In this document: positions 28,801 through 38,324 of the stretch, in pieces
Layout of the letters: the number at the start of each line of letters is the position of its first letter
Position numbering within the stretch: position 1 is the stretch's first letter
Origin: CAYFLR01 sp964343805
Lineage (GTDB): Bacteria; Bdellovibrionota_B; Oligoflexia; CAYFLR01
Direction of reading: 5' to 3'
DNA: 64,000 nucleotides
NCBI GenBank assembly: GCA_964343805.1
Contig: CAYFLR010000014.1
Coordinates: 1 to 64,000, forward strand
Notes under the pieces: model-generated
Database searches by the model: none
Told to the model about the DNA's origin: nothing
What the model saw: only the letters and a program-made list of their open reading frames with translations
Translations under genes and position numbers: made by a program

Positions 28801-30879
28801 TTGATGGATGCTTGGTATGCATTTGCCGTTCGTTATAATTATGAAGGCGATGATATTGCTGTTCAACATAAGAGGAAGTCCAGGCGTTTTGATATTCACC
28901 TCGAAGGAAAAGGAACTGTCTTAAAGCCAGGAACTGGTCCTTATGTCTTTGATCCTGGTGAATTTATGTGGGGTTTATTTGGCAACAATCCTTGTTCTGA
29001 TATTGAAGATTATGAACTTCCAGAGCTGAGCCCTCATTGGAAACCGAAGATATACGGTGACGATGGCGTGTTTATGCCATTTTTGGCTAACATCGCTTCA
29101 GGTGAAAAAGATGAAACCAAAAAGGATAAGGCAAAAATATTTGTTCCTTTGGGCACCAAAGAAAACAACTGTTTGCCAGTATTAGATCCCGAGACCAACA
29201 CATGGTCGATTAATGGAAAACACTGTCCTAAATTCTTTTTGCCCAAACTTCATGAATATGTATGGGAAGGTGCAGAAAATGGTCCGAAATATGTGAGTAC
29301 GCTGCTTATGAATGTAGCAGTATTAGCTGTTGTTATCATGATGACCAACATGATGATGGGGGCTTTGATCATGCCTTTTGCGGCGGAGTTTTTCTGGTTA
29401 AGATTCATTGCTCAAACTTTCATAAATCCGCTCTTCTTTACGGTGAATCACAATATAGTGAATCTAGCAGGACGGTCTATGTTTGCTGATAAGTATGGGG
29501 AGAGCAAGCAGTTTATGGAGGTTCATTGGAATCACTTCGGTCAAGAATACATCCATAATATTATCATTTTTGGTATTTTGCATGCCACTGGTCATGTAGT
29601 GCAAAGTATCTATCCTAAGACCCTTAAATATTATTTGGGTATTAGAGGATCGGCTGGAGGCAAAGCCATCGCTGGAGTGCCTGCTGCCGAGGCAACAGGA
29701 GAGGCTATTGCTAAATCCACTGCCTCTGTGCCACAAAATGTACTGATGGCTCGGGTGTTAGAACGAGCTCTCCCGGTTTTAGGGAATCCTATGTTTATGC
29801 AGGTGACCAATACCGTAACCGGAGCCTTTGCTCTTTCAGTGGAAGCTAAATGGGTTTCACCTATGTTCATGATCTATCAAACTGAGATGGAAAAAGCTGA
29901 AAAAGAGGGAAAAGAGATCACATGGTCTTTCTTAATGGGTGAGTTTTTCAACTTTGATCGACCTGAATTTGCCCTCTCTACTTTTACCAGACTATTTCTA
30001 GATAACCTTGCCTTTTTCGGCGCGATGATGGCACAGGGACCTTTGATGCGAGCGGGTAGTTGGACTACCGGTAAAGTTAAACAAGGTTTAGGAATTAAAC
30101 CAAAGCAACCCTCTTGGCAACGCAAAGAGGGAAATATGGCCCGTTTTCTACAGCGTATTAACTTACCTGGTAAATTTAAACGTAAGCAGCTGATCGCTGA
30201 ATTAGAAACACTTGATCTCATTCACCGGGGTCAAAAGCAACCAGGTGAAGTGGCTAAAGGAGAAGCCTATGAGCGGCTGAAAACTCAGAGTGAAGTTTAT
30301 CATGAGATCAGGGAGAAGTATGCTAAACAAGGGATTTCTGCAGAAGTGGGGGTTCATGGCTTTGAAACAAAATTCTTGGAACATATGGCCAAAGAGGTGA
30401 GACTCCAGTATTCCTTGGATCGAATTGAATCATTAAACTTTTCCAAAGGGGAATTCCTCAATTTAGATATGGAGAACCCGCAAGTGAAAAAGGCTCTTTC
30501 TTGCTATAAAGGAAAATTAGATCAGATGGCTCATATCATGATACTCCAATATATGAGAGCTAGGCAGATCTTAGTACGAACTCCAGAATACAATAAAGCT
30601 CTCTCAATGCAAGATGTGATGGCTCTTTCTGGATTTGTATCAACTCCCTATGGGCAAAAAGCAGTAGCTAAACACACTGAAGCTGAACTTAAAGAGGCTT
30701 TTGATAATTTTAAGAAACCCAAACAAGAGGCAGAAATGCCTTTAAAACCAGATGGGACACCAATTACTCCAGAAGAAATGGAGCAGGCACTCAAACAATT
30801 GAGTCAGCAGCTAGAGATGGAAGCAAATGGTAAACAACCAAGTATGGGAGATAAACTTCCAGGAGTGAATGACAAATGA
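25858..30879 (+). CDS. Very large lipoprotein with a C-terminal membrane domain, unknown function
   Basis: 1673 aa. The N-terminus ends in the lipobox IFQGC (Cys about 25). About 1,110 residues of soluble, largely helical sequence follow, with an acidic patch near 840 (DGDEEEEGPKG) and several Cys near 980-1120. From about residue 1144 there are hydrophobic segments (LLMNVAVLAVVIMMTNMMMG, then FWLRFIAQTFINPLFF, IHNIIIFGILHATGHV, LDNLAFFGAMM), i.e. a polytopic region. A charged tail closes the protein (PDGTPITPEEMEQALKQL). A lipid anchor at one end and membrane helices at the other is unusual. It overlaps the next gene by ATGA, so the two are co-translated. I do not recognise a family. Confidence 0.65.
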   Translation: MRTTRNLIAILQIYIFITLPIFQGCKKSKTYARVKNYESQANYLAKDIKSKMEEIHRRVTAAGFKEQLPEEMQEIFTQLLNDDYMANLQKTLAVLMDKENLAPFEDEETYPEGFSLYQSYISDLETLRINLIHQLRDNPKVIKVDESKAYGDDSRYKLKMKMNELLEYLFISENGYLNDPAIANSTRAERQQFLSDIEPLFEEIAIKEAELSRYKADVTISHQEQLYGATSKVTLSNEKLASYIAKGQISEEDQIHLQDYKDHLHSVLFPYLAKIKYETSVKIDRMPGTLSLKQREIKAYRYFQESENNTRELIYNLLAVEAKLKGLSAGAFKGSKSFRLAKMQDGKIWKMMVEMIREQPLILTLLIRHLKSLLLKPENVGFAEVRVILFSLFGLNLDHQKYLANRQSYKPVKGEKSLFQSLAGPNAEQFADVQRTLSEVFQPVSTSDQSLGKIISQKMVKLPYVTGRVDTEIDLLLAKGTNLKTDQLISLFNLIKVVFLTDIPAFNQESKKPFPHNVFANKTVINIFNEALFYAYQYGNLKEEPYSQRMAFFTSYLTSLQSNLFSYLPLITHNTAGQLTEQQTETVFAIFESVSSRISELFLSIQGEVALKFPVRAQEGKIYIDEATKYAAEMVQEFSKGPNNDDERLYKFLSGFPYKALYKETVPFKLDEAERLAIYKIMYPGGDLKAAKEDFDKAKALKVGDPETSILRDFALMKVKYSMMRILIEASRPGIEQNKEALDDAFKEFKTEIIAALCMIKGLPDDEGKGLLAVYQDIFSYATSELAYLNLSHWFRKKSYSDLLDVVARFVLVKEERSYMQGSEKAHLVAQGGAEASDGDEEEEGPKGLYLFFSLRKDTEENPIFKETEKNPRFNMLISQMLMQFNQLSAYVQHLKDSVKDQQTALSLDFDEILRHMHIAPRKVDASNDRAPSLPMPSKQFLDELNALFELTIQSGKDFDEWQKNHPGSMDTCGPYKAGRKLMDAWYAFAVRYNYEGDDIAVQHKRKSRRFDIHLEGKGTVLKPGTGPYVFDPGEFMWGLFGNNPCSDIEDYELPELSPHWKPKIYGDDGVFMPFLANIASGEKDETKKDKAKIFVPLGTKENNCLPVLDPETNTWSINGKHCPKFFLPKLHEYVWEGAENGPKYVSTLLMNVAVLAVVIMMTNMMMGALIMPFAAEFFWLRFIAQTFINPLFFTVNHNIVNLAGRSMFADKYGESKQFMEVHWNHFGQEYIHNIIIFGILHATGHVVQSIYPKTLKYYLGIRGSAGGKAIAGVPAAEATGEAIAKSTASVPQNVLMARVLERALPVLGNPMFMQVTNTVTGAFALSVEAKWVSPMFMIYQTEMEKAEKEGKEITWSFLMGEFFNFDRPEFALSTFTRLFLDNLAFFGAMMAQGPLMRAGSWTTGKVKQGLGIKPKQPSWQRKEGNMARFLQRINLPGKFKRKQLIAELETLDLIHRGQKQPGEVAKGEAYERLKTQSEVYHEIREKYAKQGISAEVGVHGFETKFLEHMAKEVRLQYSLDRIESLNFSKGEFLNLDMENPQVKKALSCYKGKLDQMAHIMILQYMRARQILVRTPEYNKALSMQDVMALSGFVSTPYGQKAVAKHTEAELKEAFDNFKKPKQEAEMPLKPDGTPITPEEMEQALKQLSQQLEMEANGKQPSMGDKLPGVNDK

Positions 30880-33800
30880 TAAAAAACATTGTTCTACTAA
30901 TTAGCTTTTTGGTTCTTCTTGGTGGTTGTAAAACTCAACTGCAAAAAGGAGATGCCCGGTTAACGTCGATGCAGAACAGTGCCCGGCGAAACTTGGTGAG
31001 TAAATTAGGTGATGGTTCTATGATTAACCGAATCATTTCTAATACCAAGGAAAGAGACCTTAGACAGATTAACTCAGTTCTCACATTGGTTAAAGAGTTT
31101 GCTGCTGAGCCGAGATCTTATAGTGAACAAGCTCATTTTTTATCTAGCTTGGTCAAACTTCTAGGGCATAATAACCCCACTTGGAATTACCAAGGTGTCT
31201 ATGGGAAACTCTACGACTCTTTAGGAGCTAATGTTCAGACTTCCTTTGATCCTGCACAGCTCAATCCTCCTCCTGTGAATTCCGAACAAATGAAAGGGTT
31301 CCTACAAGAGCTCAATGATCTCTTAGAAGTAAAAACGGCAATGTACAAAAGAAGTCTGCAAGAGAGAAAGAAGACGGCGGGTTCTATTACTCGTTATTAT
31401 GAGATCTTTTCTAAGTATGTCGTTGCAATTATACCTGAAATCTGGCAGAAAATTGCCTTTCAACCGGGAGATCAAGACTATTTAAATGAGAGTGAGTTAA
31501 TAGAGATCGACCAGCATATACAGGCGCTGCTTAACCTCTCCCTCTTTTTTAATGGGCAAAAGAACTCCTATCGATTGCCTTTATTTGAACCGGCTATAGA
31601 TGCGAAATATGATTTACAAAACTTTGTGTTTCTTTTCGCGAGGCGCTCTTATCTATACCTCGACACCCTTTATAATAAGCTCTCTCTAAAAAAATGGGGG
31701 CAGCAGCAGGGTGCCGAGAATCCGCTCTCACCCGCAGAGGAAAGAATTTTTCTTCATATAAAGAAATTGCAAAAGTCTTTTTTAGCTTTATCTCGTAATC
31801 TAAGTCGAGAGTTTAGTGGTTATGCAGATTCTGTATTGGCAGATCCAAACTATGGTGAGAAGCTCGCCAATATGTACGGTGCTCGTTTTTATAAAGTTGA
31901 TGCGAGTGAAATAGCCACTCTCTATGCCGGTGATGCTCAACATCTGGTGCAGGTAGAAAAGAGTGTTGATGATGATCAAGTGGGCAGTGTGGCCAGTCTA
32001 AGTGTTTCTGATGATGGCTCTTTGATGGCTGTGGGACATGAGAAAGTCCAAAGAAATAATGCTGCCAGTGGAGTCGTTTCACTCTTCTTTCAACATGATA
32101 ACTCCACCACCCATAAAGATTGGTATCCAGTATTTAGAGTTCACCTTCCCAAGGGAAAGCAGCTCGTTAAATCTATGGTAAAAAGAGAGTATTTGCAGCA
32201 ATCATCTATCCAAGAGATGGAAGGGAATTTTCCCACTGAGAAAGAGTGCGGGCAGTTGGGCAGTAATCCTCAAAGTAACCCTTCTAAATCAAAAATTTGT
32301 GAATTGTTAAAGCGCAAAAATATCAGTGCGGATGATTTGCATACCTTGATTGATAACCATTTACATGGAGAACGGTACTCTAATGAAAAAGTTTGTAAAG
32401 AAGCCTTTGCAAAGGAACGAAAGCCGATTTTTGGCACGGCTCAAATGAAGAATCAAAGTTTCAGTCCGGATCCGAAGTTATGGCTCACTCATGCAGGTAT
32501 TGATCAGAATAAGCAGCATTACACTTTGTATGTAATTGTTAGAGATGTTAATTTGAGTGTGACATCTTGGGAGCAGGTGTACTATAAATTTAAGAATAAC
32601 TATTCCATTTTATCCTACCGGATCTCATTAAAAGCTGAGGATCACTACGCTTGTAATTTAAAGGCAGGCAGTCTAACTAACTGTATGCAGAAGGTTCCAA
32701 CTGAAGATATTCTATCTTCTTACTTGCTATCTATTAAAGATCAAGAAGCCATTCCTGTTTCAAGATGGCAATTTGGAGTTGATATTTCTAAATTTACACG
32801 ACTTTTTGTCTCTTTAGATGAGGTGAAGTTTCCATACACTCCTTATTACTTTCTTAGAAATAAAGAGACCTACGGAGGGGCAACAGATCAACTGGTGACC
32901 ATTGATAGCTATACCAATCCTTTTGGTAAGATTAAAGGTGTAGTNNNNNNNNNNNNNNNNNNNNNNNNNNNNNNNNNNNNNNNNNNNNNNNNNNNNNNNN
33001 NAAGCTGGATTCACTCTTTTCGGTACCCAGCGCTCCAGGAATGTGCTTTATAAATACCAGATCAATCCTGTTAATTTATTTACAGCAGATGATTTATTAG
33101 TTTCTGCCGGAAGTGATTTTTATGCAGGTGCTAGAGAAGTGAAAGCCATGACAGTTAGTCATCAACCTCCCTATAAGATGGCAATTTTAGAACCGACTCC
33201 TAAGGATACTAACTTTTATATACTCTATTTATACACTGGGTTAGATATACTGCTCGGCAACAAGCATCATAAAACCACAAAAATTCTTAACTACATCATG
33301 ATTGATAAGAATAAGTTCAGGTCCTACGGTGGTAAATTGGAATTGGCCAACCTGGGCTTATCTTTCTTACATCAAGGCAAAAAGGATTACTTAGTATTGA
33401 AAGCCAAGAAGGTCAATCTTGATGATGATATTAGAAAAGATAAAAGAGAATTAAGGATACTGGATACCACCTTCCAGTTTAATGAAATTTTTAAAGGTTT
33501 TAAAATGCCTACATCTGGTTATGATGCATTTACAACGGTCATTGCCGATGGGCAGATGCGAATGTGCTCAGAGCGTGATGAGGCTGATTGTTATACCTTG
33601 AGTTATATTAAAGGAGCATTAAAACTCTGTAAAATGGAGGCTGGAGGCTGTGATCGAGAACCAGATCGTAACATGCAGACAATTATAGGTCAGGTAGAAA
33701 AATATCTATCTGCTGCTCAGACTTGCATTGTTTATCGTAATTATTTAAAACCCAACTATTTAGATAATAAGACTCTCTTTTCCAAGGTAAAAGGCTACTG

Positions 33801-34902
33801 TGAAGACAAAGAGATTCATCTCAGTGAAGACTATGCCTTTGGCTATAAAGAGGTTGTTAACATAAGACAGGAGCCCAGTGAACATTTTGCCATTGCTGGA
33901 GATCTCATGGCCTTTGCTAAGAATCGTCCCATAAAGCTCATGTCGGGGGGGGGAGTCTTATCTCTGCAACGTTTTAATATTTTTAAGTTAGAAGATATCG
34001 AAACATTCCAGGCATTAGTGGCTACAGAAAATAAAGACAATGGATTTAATGCAGCAGCACCCTCATTGTTAGGAGTTCCAGCCAGTAAAGGCTTGGCGGA
34101 TGCCCCAGCCCAGATTATTGCTCATCCAACTAAAAAGCAGTTTTTCTTAGGGCAACGGAATGGAAATGTTTATAATATCAGGTTTAATCCGGCAAGCACC
34201 TACTTTTCTCCTTTCTTGCATCAAGCAGAAAAAGAGATCGAATCTCTCGATCCGAGTATAAAAGGTTCAAGTTCGTTTCATAAAACATTTTTATCACCTC
34301 ACACTTTTCAACTTCCCATTTATAATAATACCTCTGCGGATATTTTTGTAGGGGAGTTAAATAATACGGGTGATCATTCATGGAAGCTATTTGATCGGTT
34401 AAGTCTCAGTTTGAATATTGATTATAAAAAGGCTTTGTCTGAAGTAAAAGAACTGCCAACTGCCATGCCTGGCTCTATTTTAGATGCAGACCCTAATTGG
34501 CATAAGTTTTTCATATCCCAATATTCAAAAATTCTACAAGCTCGTATGACGGCCAACTTGGCTGGAGAAGCTTATATGGGTGAGAAGAAACTTATTCTAA
34601 AGGGACAGATCGAAAGCTATGATCCACCTATTGCATATCATTTAGCTAATAAGGTTGATACCAAGTGGGATGATTTCATTCCTGGACCATTAAAAGTAGA
34701 TACCCGGAGCTTGGTTTCTATTTATCCTCTTATTTATCAAGGTGAGAATGAGGGGGATGCCACCGGGACACTCTATCTCTATTATGAATACCGTACGGGT
34801 AAGTACTATTACTTAGCTGATCAATCAAAGCCAACAGCTAAGAGTCATTCTGAATTAACCGGACTTTCCGATCATATTCGGTATCTACCTTTACAGCCTT
34901 AA
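30876..34902 (+). CDS. Very large putative lipoprotein, split by an assembly gap
   Basis: The signal MIKNIVLLISFLVLLGGC has a clean lipobox (LLGGC, Cys18). The frame runs to the N block at 32945-33001. Beyond it a second frame is open with no stop (AGFTLFGTQRSRNVLYKYQ onward) to 34902. The two halves are best read as one protein of about 1340 aa. The frames differ by one, so the gap length is an estimate. The first 350 residues look helical. From about 370 the sequence turns beta-rich with SVSDDGSLMAVG, a propeller-like blade motif (inference). No known domain can be named with confidence. It is co-translated with the upstream lipoprotein. Confidence 0.65.
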
Positions 34903-35451
34903 TTTGAGGAATTCCCAGCTTTCTTTTTCTTCCCTTTGGAGTTTGAGCGACTGGGAGTTTTTGGAGTGGAATAAACAAACCAATCTTCTTCTTCAATCGG
35001 GTGGAAAAAATCACACTCTTCTATTATTAATTTGCTAGTGGTTTCTGGAATAGAGGCAATTTCAACCCGAACCCCTTCTCCTCTAAGATGACGAATAAGT
35101 TCCACATAATCTGAGTCACCAGAAAGAATAATGATGGTGTCGACCTTTGATGCCAGCTGGGTGGCCGTAATAGTCAAAGGTATATCGGCAGATTTATGAC
35201 AGGGAATAACCGAGCCATGGTAATTATTATGCAGTCTTTCAGCGAATTTGGATGAGATACTCTTGCCTTCTCGAAAGTAAATTANNNNNNNNNNACCGGT
35301 TAAGTCCACGATTATCAAGTAACTTAGGAATCAATGTGTCGAAGTTGACCATGGTATTTTTATCTCCAGACTTGCCATGGATACTCATTTCTATGTTGTT
35401 GCCATCACATAAAATGGCCACTGATTGATTTATTTGTATATTTTTTGTCAA
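34899..35451 (-). CDS. NYN-domain (LabA/DUF88-like) protein, split by an assembly gap
   Basis: A PIN-like NYN fold of about 180 aa, usually a putative RNase. The N-terminal half (to the N run at 35285-35294) has the first acidic motif in VAILCDGNNIEMS. The second half resumes IYFREGKSISSKF and contains the conserved IILSGDSDYVELIRHLRG and VRVEIAS. The tail is Ser/Lys-rich (SRSNSKGKKKKAG). The metal-binding Asp residues expected for nuclease activity are present. It converges with the preceding lipoprotein gene with a 4-bp overlap. The RNA target is unknown. Confidence 0.82.
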
Positions 35452-35607
35452 AGTAAAAATCCTCCTTATAAGGCTAAGTTATGCCCTTCCTGATAGAGAG
35501 TCAACTGATAATTATCCAAATTAGTAATTGAAGATTTTGTCATGATTTGCTATTCTATAATCATCCCGCAAACAGAAATTAAGAAACCTAAAACATGGCG
35601 AGTGTTT

Positions 35608-35811
35608 ATGCCTAATGCGCTTTTTAACAAAGTAGTGAAGCTATCTGGACTTGATAACGATGAAGCCGTACGAGAATTAAAAACCATTTTGGCAGATGTG
35701 GGTTCAAGCCCAGAAAAAGTGACGGAAGAGGAGATGCGATTGGGTCTGCTCTGTTACTTCAATAAGGTCGTTAATAAAACCGATAGTAAAACTAAGTACT
35801 CCTTCCATTAA
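35608..35811 (+). CDS. Small hypothetical protein
   Basis: 67 aa from ATG 35608 (MPNALFNKVVKLSGLDNDEA); an in-frame extension to 35542 has no clear ribosome-binding site. The protein is soluble and helical, with a middle acidic stretch (SSPEKVTEEEMRLGL). No motif is recognised. It converges on the DUF2939-like gene with a 4-bp overlap. Confidence 0.5.
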   Translation: MPNALFNKVVKLSGLDNDEAVRELKTILADVGSSPEKVTEEEMRLGLLCYFNKVVNKTDSKTKYSFH

Positions 35812-36335
35812 TTTATTTCAGCATGAGTAATAAGCCACTCTTTAGACTCTTTTGTAAGAGTTAGGGAAATAGTTTTGGGTTCTTTACCTATAATGATCAA
35901 ATAAAGAGAAAAAACGGAAAATCCCATCGGACGCACAGAGATCTCATTAAAATCAATATCTTTGAAAAATGGTTTGGCCAAGGATTCGAGTCTTAAAACT
36001 GTTTTATGCTCTTTGATCGTTCCTTGACCATGAATGTTTATATATTGCGCTAAAGCAAACTCTAATAGCCGAGGTAGAAACAGTACCACAAAGCCGCTTT
36101 TCATCTGATGAAACAGATTTTTGTTTTTAGATGCACTGCTTTGTTTCGTATAAAAACTCTGCAAAGAAGCCAATAGCTTTTCTTTGTGAATCATCTGTAA
36201 AAGAGGAGTGGTATTTCCCTGCTTTAATTCACTTTGTACGGTATAGAGTTGATAATAGGGTGTTTTAAAAAAACTGGTGGAGAGGAGTGTGATCACCACC
36301 AGACTGAGTGCAATGATAAGAGAGGCTTTCTTCAT
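35808..36335 (-). CDS. DUF2939-like exported or membrane-anchored protein
   Basis: 175 aa with an N-terminal hydrophobic helix (SLIIALSLVVITLLSTSFF), then TPYYQLYTVQSELKQGNTTP, which matches the start pattern of DUF2939 (PYY-LY-L--A--- then a repeat about valine/leucine residues). It is probably periplasmic and anchored by the first helix. It starts 7 bp after the metal-permease stop and is likely its operon partner. The function of the family is unknown. Confidence 0.6.
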   Translation of the reverse strand: MKKASLIIALSLVVITLLSTSFFKTPYYQLYTVQSELKQGNTTPLLQMIHKEKLLASLQSFYTKQSSASKNKNLFHQMKSGFVVLFLPRLLEFALAQYINIHGQGTIKEHKTVLRLESLAKPFFKDIDFNEISVRPMGFSVFSLYLIIIGKEPKTISLTLTKESKEWLITHAEIN

Positions 36336-36342
36336 AAGGTCT

Positions 36343-37575
36343 CTATTCTACTCTATCTATAATCTTATAATCAAGCTCACTTAAGATACTTTCAATCTGT
36401 TTCATGGGATTATTGTTAATATATTTAATTTCACAATCTCCATCAGTATTCAGCTCAATTTCAGTAATCTCTTCTACAACGGATAATTTGGTTTTAACTT
36501 TAGAAACACAACCCCCGCAGCGAATCCCAATAATTTTAAATTTTAAATTAGACACTATAGAGTTGGCTTTATTAAAGCGTTTAGGTAGATAATCTTTGCC
36601 ATAAGAATAGATAAGTAAAATCCCTAACACTGCACTTCCCAGGTAGTTGAGAAGGGCCATTGCTTCATGGTGATGCCCCATTTTAGCAGGCATAGTAATG
36701 TGGCCTGCAATAAATATATCAAAGATAAATGCAAAGGCTAAGCTTCCAATCAATATGTTAATTAGGTATACAAGGGTCGCTTTTTTTCCGAGGGATTTCC
36801 ATAGTACAGTGAGAGTTGCCATATTCGTAGCTGGGCCAGCCATCAAAAAAATTATTATGGCCCCTAAAGGAAAACCTTTCATTAGAAGAGCTGCTGCCAC
36901 AGGCACACTTGCGGTAGCACATATATACATGGGAACAGCAATGGCTAGAATTATAACATAAAGTAGAAATAGATTATTGATTCCCAAGTTTTGAATAAAG
37001 TCATTGGGTATAAAGGTGGAAAGGGCTGCTGCCAGCAAAATACCTATCATTAGCCACTTTCTTAAAGTATCGATAAGCTCTATAAAACTATACTCTAAAA
37101 AACCTTTAAAAGTTTTTAGCCGAGGCACTGCTTTCATATTTTCCATGCGTTTTGTATCTGTATTGTCAGAAATTGCATTATAGAACAGTCCTCCCACAAC
37201 TCCAGTTACAAAAGCTGAAAGTAATTTAAATAGTGCAAAAGGAAGACCTAAAAAGGCATAGGTAACCAATACAGAGTCAATGCCTGTTTGAGGGGTTGAA
37301 GTTAGAAATGAGATGGTGGAACCTTTCGATGCTCCTTGTTTGTAAAGGGAGATCCCAGTAGGAACAACTCCACAAGAACAAAGAGGTAAAGGTACTCCAA
37401 AAATTGATGCCAGAAAACTTGATTTAAAAGATTTCTCTCCCAGGTACTTTATGATCAATTTATTGGAAAAGATAACTCTTAAAAGCCCGGCAAATGCGAA
37501 GCCCAAGAGTAAATAGATTGCCATCTCATTAAACAGAAGAAATAGATTTTGTGAAAAGTTTATTAGTGTATTCAT
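36343..37575 (-). CDS. Metal efflux permease (SO_0444/ArsP_1 type) with C-terminal HMA domain
   Basis: 410 aa inner-membrane permease with about eight membrane helices. The family motif PLPLCSCGVVPTGISLY is intact, as is SFLTSTPQTGIDSVLV. After about residue 340 comes a soluble heavy-metal-associated domain with GIRCGGCVSKVKTKL, whose CxxC binds soft metal ions such as Cu or Zn. Proteins of this layout are annotated as Cu/Zn efflux permeases. The arsenic-linked ArsP relatives lack the HMA tail, so Cu/Zn is preferred. A short downstream partner follows after 7 bp. Confidence 0.85.
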   Translation of the reverse strand: MNTLINFSQNLFLLFNEMAIYLLLGFAFAGLLRVIFSNKLIIKYLGEKSFKSSFLASIFGVPLPLCSCGVVPTGISLYKQGASKGSTISFLTSTPQTGIDSVLVTYAFLGLPFALFKLLSAFVTGVVGGLFYNAISDNTDTKRMENMKAVPRLKTFKGFLEYSFIELIDTLRKWLMIGILLAAALSTFIPNDFIQNLGINNLFLLYVIILAIAVPMYICATASVPVAAALLMKGFPLGAIIIFLMAGPATNMATLTVLWKSLGKKATLVYLINILIGSLAFAFIFDIFIAGHITMPAKMGHHHEAMALLNYLGSAVLGILLIYSYGKDYLPKRFNKANSIVSNLKFKIIGIRCGGCVSKVKTKLSVVEEITEIELNTDGDCEIKYINNNPMKQIESILSELDYKIIDRVE

Positions 37576-37737
37576 AATAAATAATTAGCATATAAAAAAA
37601 ACCATTGCTAGTAATTATTCCTAATAAAGAAGTTTTAAATTGATTTTATAATAATATATAAGTGGTTTTTTATTGGAATTGAACAAAGAATTAGAATTGC
37701 AATGGTAGATGAATCTATTGTTCGGGAACGAAAAGCT

Positions 37738-38010
37738 CTAGAGTAATTCCATATCAGAAATACTTTTAGAGTCGCCAAAACGAGTTTCTAAATCTGTATT
37801 TTCATTGAGACGAACACCGTTTTTTTCTGCCGTTGGCTGAAAAAGTGTGCGATAGGTACCGCATCGGCGAAAGTCTTTCAATCCCTCTTTTTCAAGAGAG
37901 CAGAGTTCTTTCTCTTGACGTTTTAGAGCGCAGAGGTTGGAGAACTCAATGGTTTTGTTTTTCCCTAAAGTACCATGTCGTACTAAATGAGGGCATCGTT
38001 TGCTTGTCAT
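37738..38010 (-). CDS. Small four-cysteine protein, unknown function
   Basis: 90 aa, starting MTSKRCPHLVRHGTLGKNK after an AAGGGAAG ribosome-binding site. Four cysteines (about 6, 27, 37, 50) are spread over the first half, which suggests a metal or Fe-S site, but no known spacing pattern fits. The C-terminal half is acidic and polar. An unusually structured leader lies upstream on the same strand. Nothing is seen in the AT-rich 37576-37737. Confidence 0.5.
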   Translation of the reverse strand: MTSKRCPHLVRHGTLGKNKTIEFSNLCALKRQEKELCSLEKEGLKDFRRCGTYRTLFQPTAEKNGVRLNENTDLETRFGDSKSISDMELL

Positions 38011-38110
38011 AGACTTCCCTTTCCACCCTCAGCTCATAACCAATCCTTTGGCTACTTTCACCAGATGCGAACCCTAAACCGGTAGGGAGCGACCCAGGCT
38101 ACTGAGCGTA
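38011..38110 (-). promoter_or_regulatory. Structured leader, possible cis-regulatory RNA
   Basis: Upstream of the four-cysteine gene, CTCAG (38028-38032) can pair with CTGAG (38102-38106) and enclose a hairpin CCCTA-AACCGG-TAGGG (38072-38087). The segment GGCTACT occurs twice as a direct repeat (38050-38056, 38097-38103). GC content is higher than in the surroundings. No named riboswitch consensus fits on either strand. The segment 38111-38265 is AT-rich and empty. Confidence 0.35.
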
Positions 38111-38261
38111 AACTTGCTAAACGAGACGTTATTACTAATTTTTAGATATGTCATTTATCCTAGCAGATGTCAAAACAAAATGCAAGGGATCCCAATAAAT
38201 TTCTCTTTGGAAATAGTACATTACCCGAATAATGGGGTTTTTAGCGCTATTTTTTTAATAA

Positions 38262-38294
38262 AAAAAAGGCAGCTCAAAAAAATTGAGCTGCCTT
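38262..38294 (-). terminator. Intrinsic terminator of serC
   Basis: Stem AAGGCAGCTCAA (38266-38277) with TTGAGCTGCCTT (38283-38294), 12 perfect pairs, A5 loop. On the minus strand the stem is followed by a T run (38261-38267 read as A on the plus strand). It lies about 30 bp beyond the serC stop. Confidence 0.85.
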
Positions 38295-38324
38295 AGGTTT
38301 TTACTTAAATTGTTAATAACTTAT

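Noticed and set aside
38020..38110. tRNA or c-di-GMP (GEMM) riboswitch
   Set aside because: A T-loop-like GGGTTCGC is present but the T-arm does not pair. The GEMM core matches only in short patches and has no downstream gene on that strand.
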